A DNA stretch of 64,000 nt from positions 2,253,861 through 2,317,860 of the forward strand of contig NZ_JAHFVL010000001.1 of NCBI RefSeq assembly GCF_018599185.1. The letters are read 5' to 3'. Below, piece after piece: positions 58,511-64,000 of this stretch (the first letter of the stretch is position 1; every line of letters starts with the position of its first letter). The notes under the pieces were generated by a model, which saw only the letters and a list, made by a program, of their open reading frames with translations, did not search any database and was not told where the DNA came from. The translations under genes were made by a program, and so were the position numbers. Source of the DNA: Rhodanobacter sp. LX-99 (GTDB lineage: Bacteria > Pseudomonadota > Gammaproteobacteria > Xanthomonadales > Rhodanobacteraceae).

Positions 58511-58526
58511 TTGTGTGGACGTCTTG
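58511..58526 (+). repeat. Left arm of the pre-16S processing stem
   Basis: TTGTGTGGACGTCTTG is perfectly complementary to 60224-60239, on the other side of 16S. The pair is expected to form the RNase III stem that releases pre-16S. Confidence 0.8.
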
Positions 58527-58651
58527 TGCTGGAGGGTTGCGACCTGTCCAAGCAATGCAAGCGTCCCACCAAGTAAAAAGTCAGTAATGAGTTTGGATTG
58601 GTTGGGAAGAACGCTTCAGAAAGATAGATCGTCTCCGGACGATCGAAAACT

Positions 58652-60196
<1,545 letters not shown>

Positions 60197-60223
60197 CAAG
60201 AAATGACGGCGTGAGTCTTCACG

Positions 60224-60239
60224 CAAGACGTCCACACAA
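60224..60239 (+). repeat. Right arm of the pre-16S processing stem
   Basis: CAAGACGTCCACACAA, complementary over all 16 bases to 58511-58526, begins 28 bp after the 16S end. Confidence 0.8.
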
Positions 60240-60370
60240 GACACCTGTACTTTACGCAAAGTCCCTTTTGCGAAGAGCAAAACCGGCCATCCATGGCCGG
60301 ACTCTTCAACAAAAGCCGGTCCGAACCCAGGTTCGAGGCAGGCTGGCGTAGGTTCTGGGGCTCGATCTCT

Positions 60371-60447
<77 letters not shown>

Positions 60448-60513
60448 TTACCTCACGCGAGTCCATCCGCGAAGGGCAGATCAAGACCGCCCTTCCCTGG
60501 GCGGACTCCTCAA

Positions 60514-60589
60514 GGGGCCTTAGCTCAGCTGGGAGAGCACCTGCTTTGCAAGCAGGGGGTCGTCGGTTCGATCCCGACAGGCTCCACCA
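60514..60589 (+). tRNA. alaT: tRNA-Ala (TGC anticodon)
   Basis: 76 nt with a complete cloverleaf. The acceptor stem begins GGGGCCT and pairs with AGGCTCC, the anticodon loop is TTTGCAA, the T-loop GGTTCGATCCC, and CCA is encoded. It follows tRNA-Ile by 66 nt, the standard Ile-Ala spacer pair. Confidence 0.98.
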
Positions 60590-60656
60590 TCAAGCGCCGC
60601 GTGAAGTATCAGCACACCCAAGATTTTGAAATCATCCGGCATTGAGGCCGGTGTGA

Positions 60657-60670
60657 TGTTCTTTGAAAAC
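60657..60670 (+). promoter_or_regulatory. boxA-like site upstream of 23S
   Basis: TGTTCTTTGAAAAC matches the boxA pattern usual in the tRNA-23S spacer. Confidence 0.6.
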
Positions 60671-60671
60671 A

Positions 60672-60692
60672 CGTAAACGAGTGACAAGCGTC
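60672..60692 (+). repeat. Outer left arm of the pre-23S processing stem
   Basis: 21 bases, starting CGTAAACGAG, perfectly complementary to 63730-63750. Confidence 0.85.
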
Positions 60693-60778
60693 TTGGTTCG
60701 AACCGAACCGAGACAAGTGTTAAGGCACGAAAACGAAGTAACTTGGCTGCACCTGAGGAGGGTGTAGGCCCCGAGGCG

Positions 60779-60792
60779 ACTTGGGGTTATAT

Positions 60793-60800
<8 letters not shown>
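60779..60800 (+). repeat. Inner left arm of the pre-23S stem
   Basis: 22 bases, starting ACTTGGGG and running into the 23S 5' end. They pair perfectly with 63666-63687, bringing the two 23S ends together. Confidence 0.88.
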
Positions 60801-63665
<2,865 letters not shown>

Positions 63666-63674
<9 letters not shown>

Positions 63675-63687
63675 TATAACCCCAAGT
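63666..63687 (+). repeat. Inner right arm of the pre-23S stem
   Basis: 22-base perfect complement of 60779-60800, starting GCTTGACC and overlapping the 23S 3' end. Confidence 0.88.
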
Positions 63688-63729
63688 GGCTTCGCGGGTT
63701 TTAACGAAAGTCCGATTCGCATTCACCTC

Positions 63730-63750
63730 GACGCTTGTCACTCGTTTACG
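63730..63750 (+). repeat. Outer right arm of the pre-23S stem
   Basis: 21-base perfect complement of 60672-60692, starting GACGCTTG, 42 bp after the inner arm. Confidence 0.85.
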
Positions 63751-63790
63751 ATTTATTGAAGCCGGCGCACTGGCGCTGCTTCAACCCCTT

Positions 63791-63905
63791 CCCTGGCGGC
63801 CATAGCGGCGTGGTCCCACCTGATCCCATCCCGAACTCAGAAGTGAAACGCGCATGCGCCGATGGTAGTGTGGCTTTGCCATGCAAGAGTAGGTCACCGC
63901 CAGGG
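63791..63905 (+). rRNA. rrf: 5S ribosomal RNA
   Basis: About 115 nt. CCCTGGCGGCCATAGCGG starts the acceptor-like helix, CCCGAACTCAGAAGTGAAAC is the conserved loop, and the CACCGCCAGGG end pairs with the start. The ends are approximate. Confidence 0.95.
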
Positions 63906-63917
63906 GCTTTATCCTTA

Positions 63918-63953
63918 GAAGGCCTCCCCATCCGGGGAGGCCTTCGTCTTTTT
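63918..63953 (+). terminator. Intrinsic terminator of the rRNA operon
   Basis: A 12-bp stem (GAAGGCCTCCCC at 63918-63929 with 63934-63945), loop ATCC, followed by GTCTTTTT. Bases 63954-64000 show no gene. Confidence 0.93.
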
Positions 63954-64000
63954 GGCGTTTGCCGCGGCGATCGCCGATCGCCGGCTCACACGGCTCTCCG

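Overview
The window is a GC-rich gammaproteobacterial chromosome segment, most likely from the Xanthomonadales, family Rhodanobacteraceae (Rhodanobacter/Dyella/Frateuria type). The grounds are the 16S text, Xanthomonas-like gene orders (dsbD-cutA-groESL; waaA-tolC-isoaspartyl methyltransferase-like), the dense LPS core genes, a long TonB-dependent receptor and the PPi-dependent glycolytic genes. The species cannot be named by eye. Almost everything is chromosomal housekeeping or envelope biology. No insertion sequence, prophage, integron or CRISPR array was seen.

Layout. 1-4.2 kb: start of dsbD, a two-domain TlpA-like thiol-disulfide protein, cutA, and groES-groEL under a sigma32-type promoter plus a near-consensus CIRCE operator. 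4.2-13.6 kb: a secreted Asn-Ala repeat protein, an LTA-synthase/OpgB-like sulfatase-fold membrane protein, glnE, an ELM1-family protein, a RutE-like nitroreductase, a YceI protein and a Yip1-family membrane protein. 13.8-21.7 kb: an LPS core/lipid A block of a small zinc-finger protein, GT4, O-antigen ligase-like, GT2, a second GT4 coupled to a polysaccharide deacetylase, an LpxL-type acyltransferase and waaA. 21.7-24.7 kb: tolC, an isoaspartyl methyltransferase-like gene and a TetR regulator.

24.8-34.4 kb: a fused Asp/Asn beta-hydroxylase-like plus sulfotransferase protein, a bacterioferritin-like protein, a LysR regulator divergent from an MFS/aldo-keto reductase/alcohol dehydrogenase operon, a DUF2333 protein, inorganic pyrophosphatase and a prolyl 4-hydroxylase-like oxygenase. 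34.4-43 kb: a MocR-type regulator, an Oar-like TonB-dependent receptor with an XRE regulator upstream, and a secreted prolyl oligopeptidase. 43-50 kb: proton-pumping pyrophosphatase, an RcnB-like protein, PPi-type phosphofructokinase, adenylate kinase and mpl. With ppa this puts four PPi/adenylate genes within about 15 kb. 50-58 kb: an SDR, a VpsR-like sigma54 activator, a roughly 1-kb stretch with two possibly frameshifted small genes, an argD-type aminotransferase, gloA, hemL-thiE, rubredoxin and a DUF192 lipoprotein. 58.4-64 kb: a complete rRNA operon (16S, tRNA-Ile, tRNA-Ala, 23S, 5S) with promoter, boxA-like sites, long processing stems and a terminator.

The most unusual single gene is the hydroxylase-sulfotransferase fusion (24849-26681). 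The most coherent functional theme beyond LPS is pyrophosphate-based energy economy.
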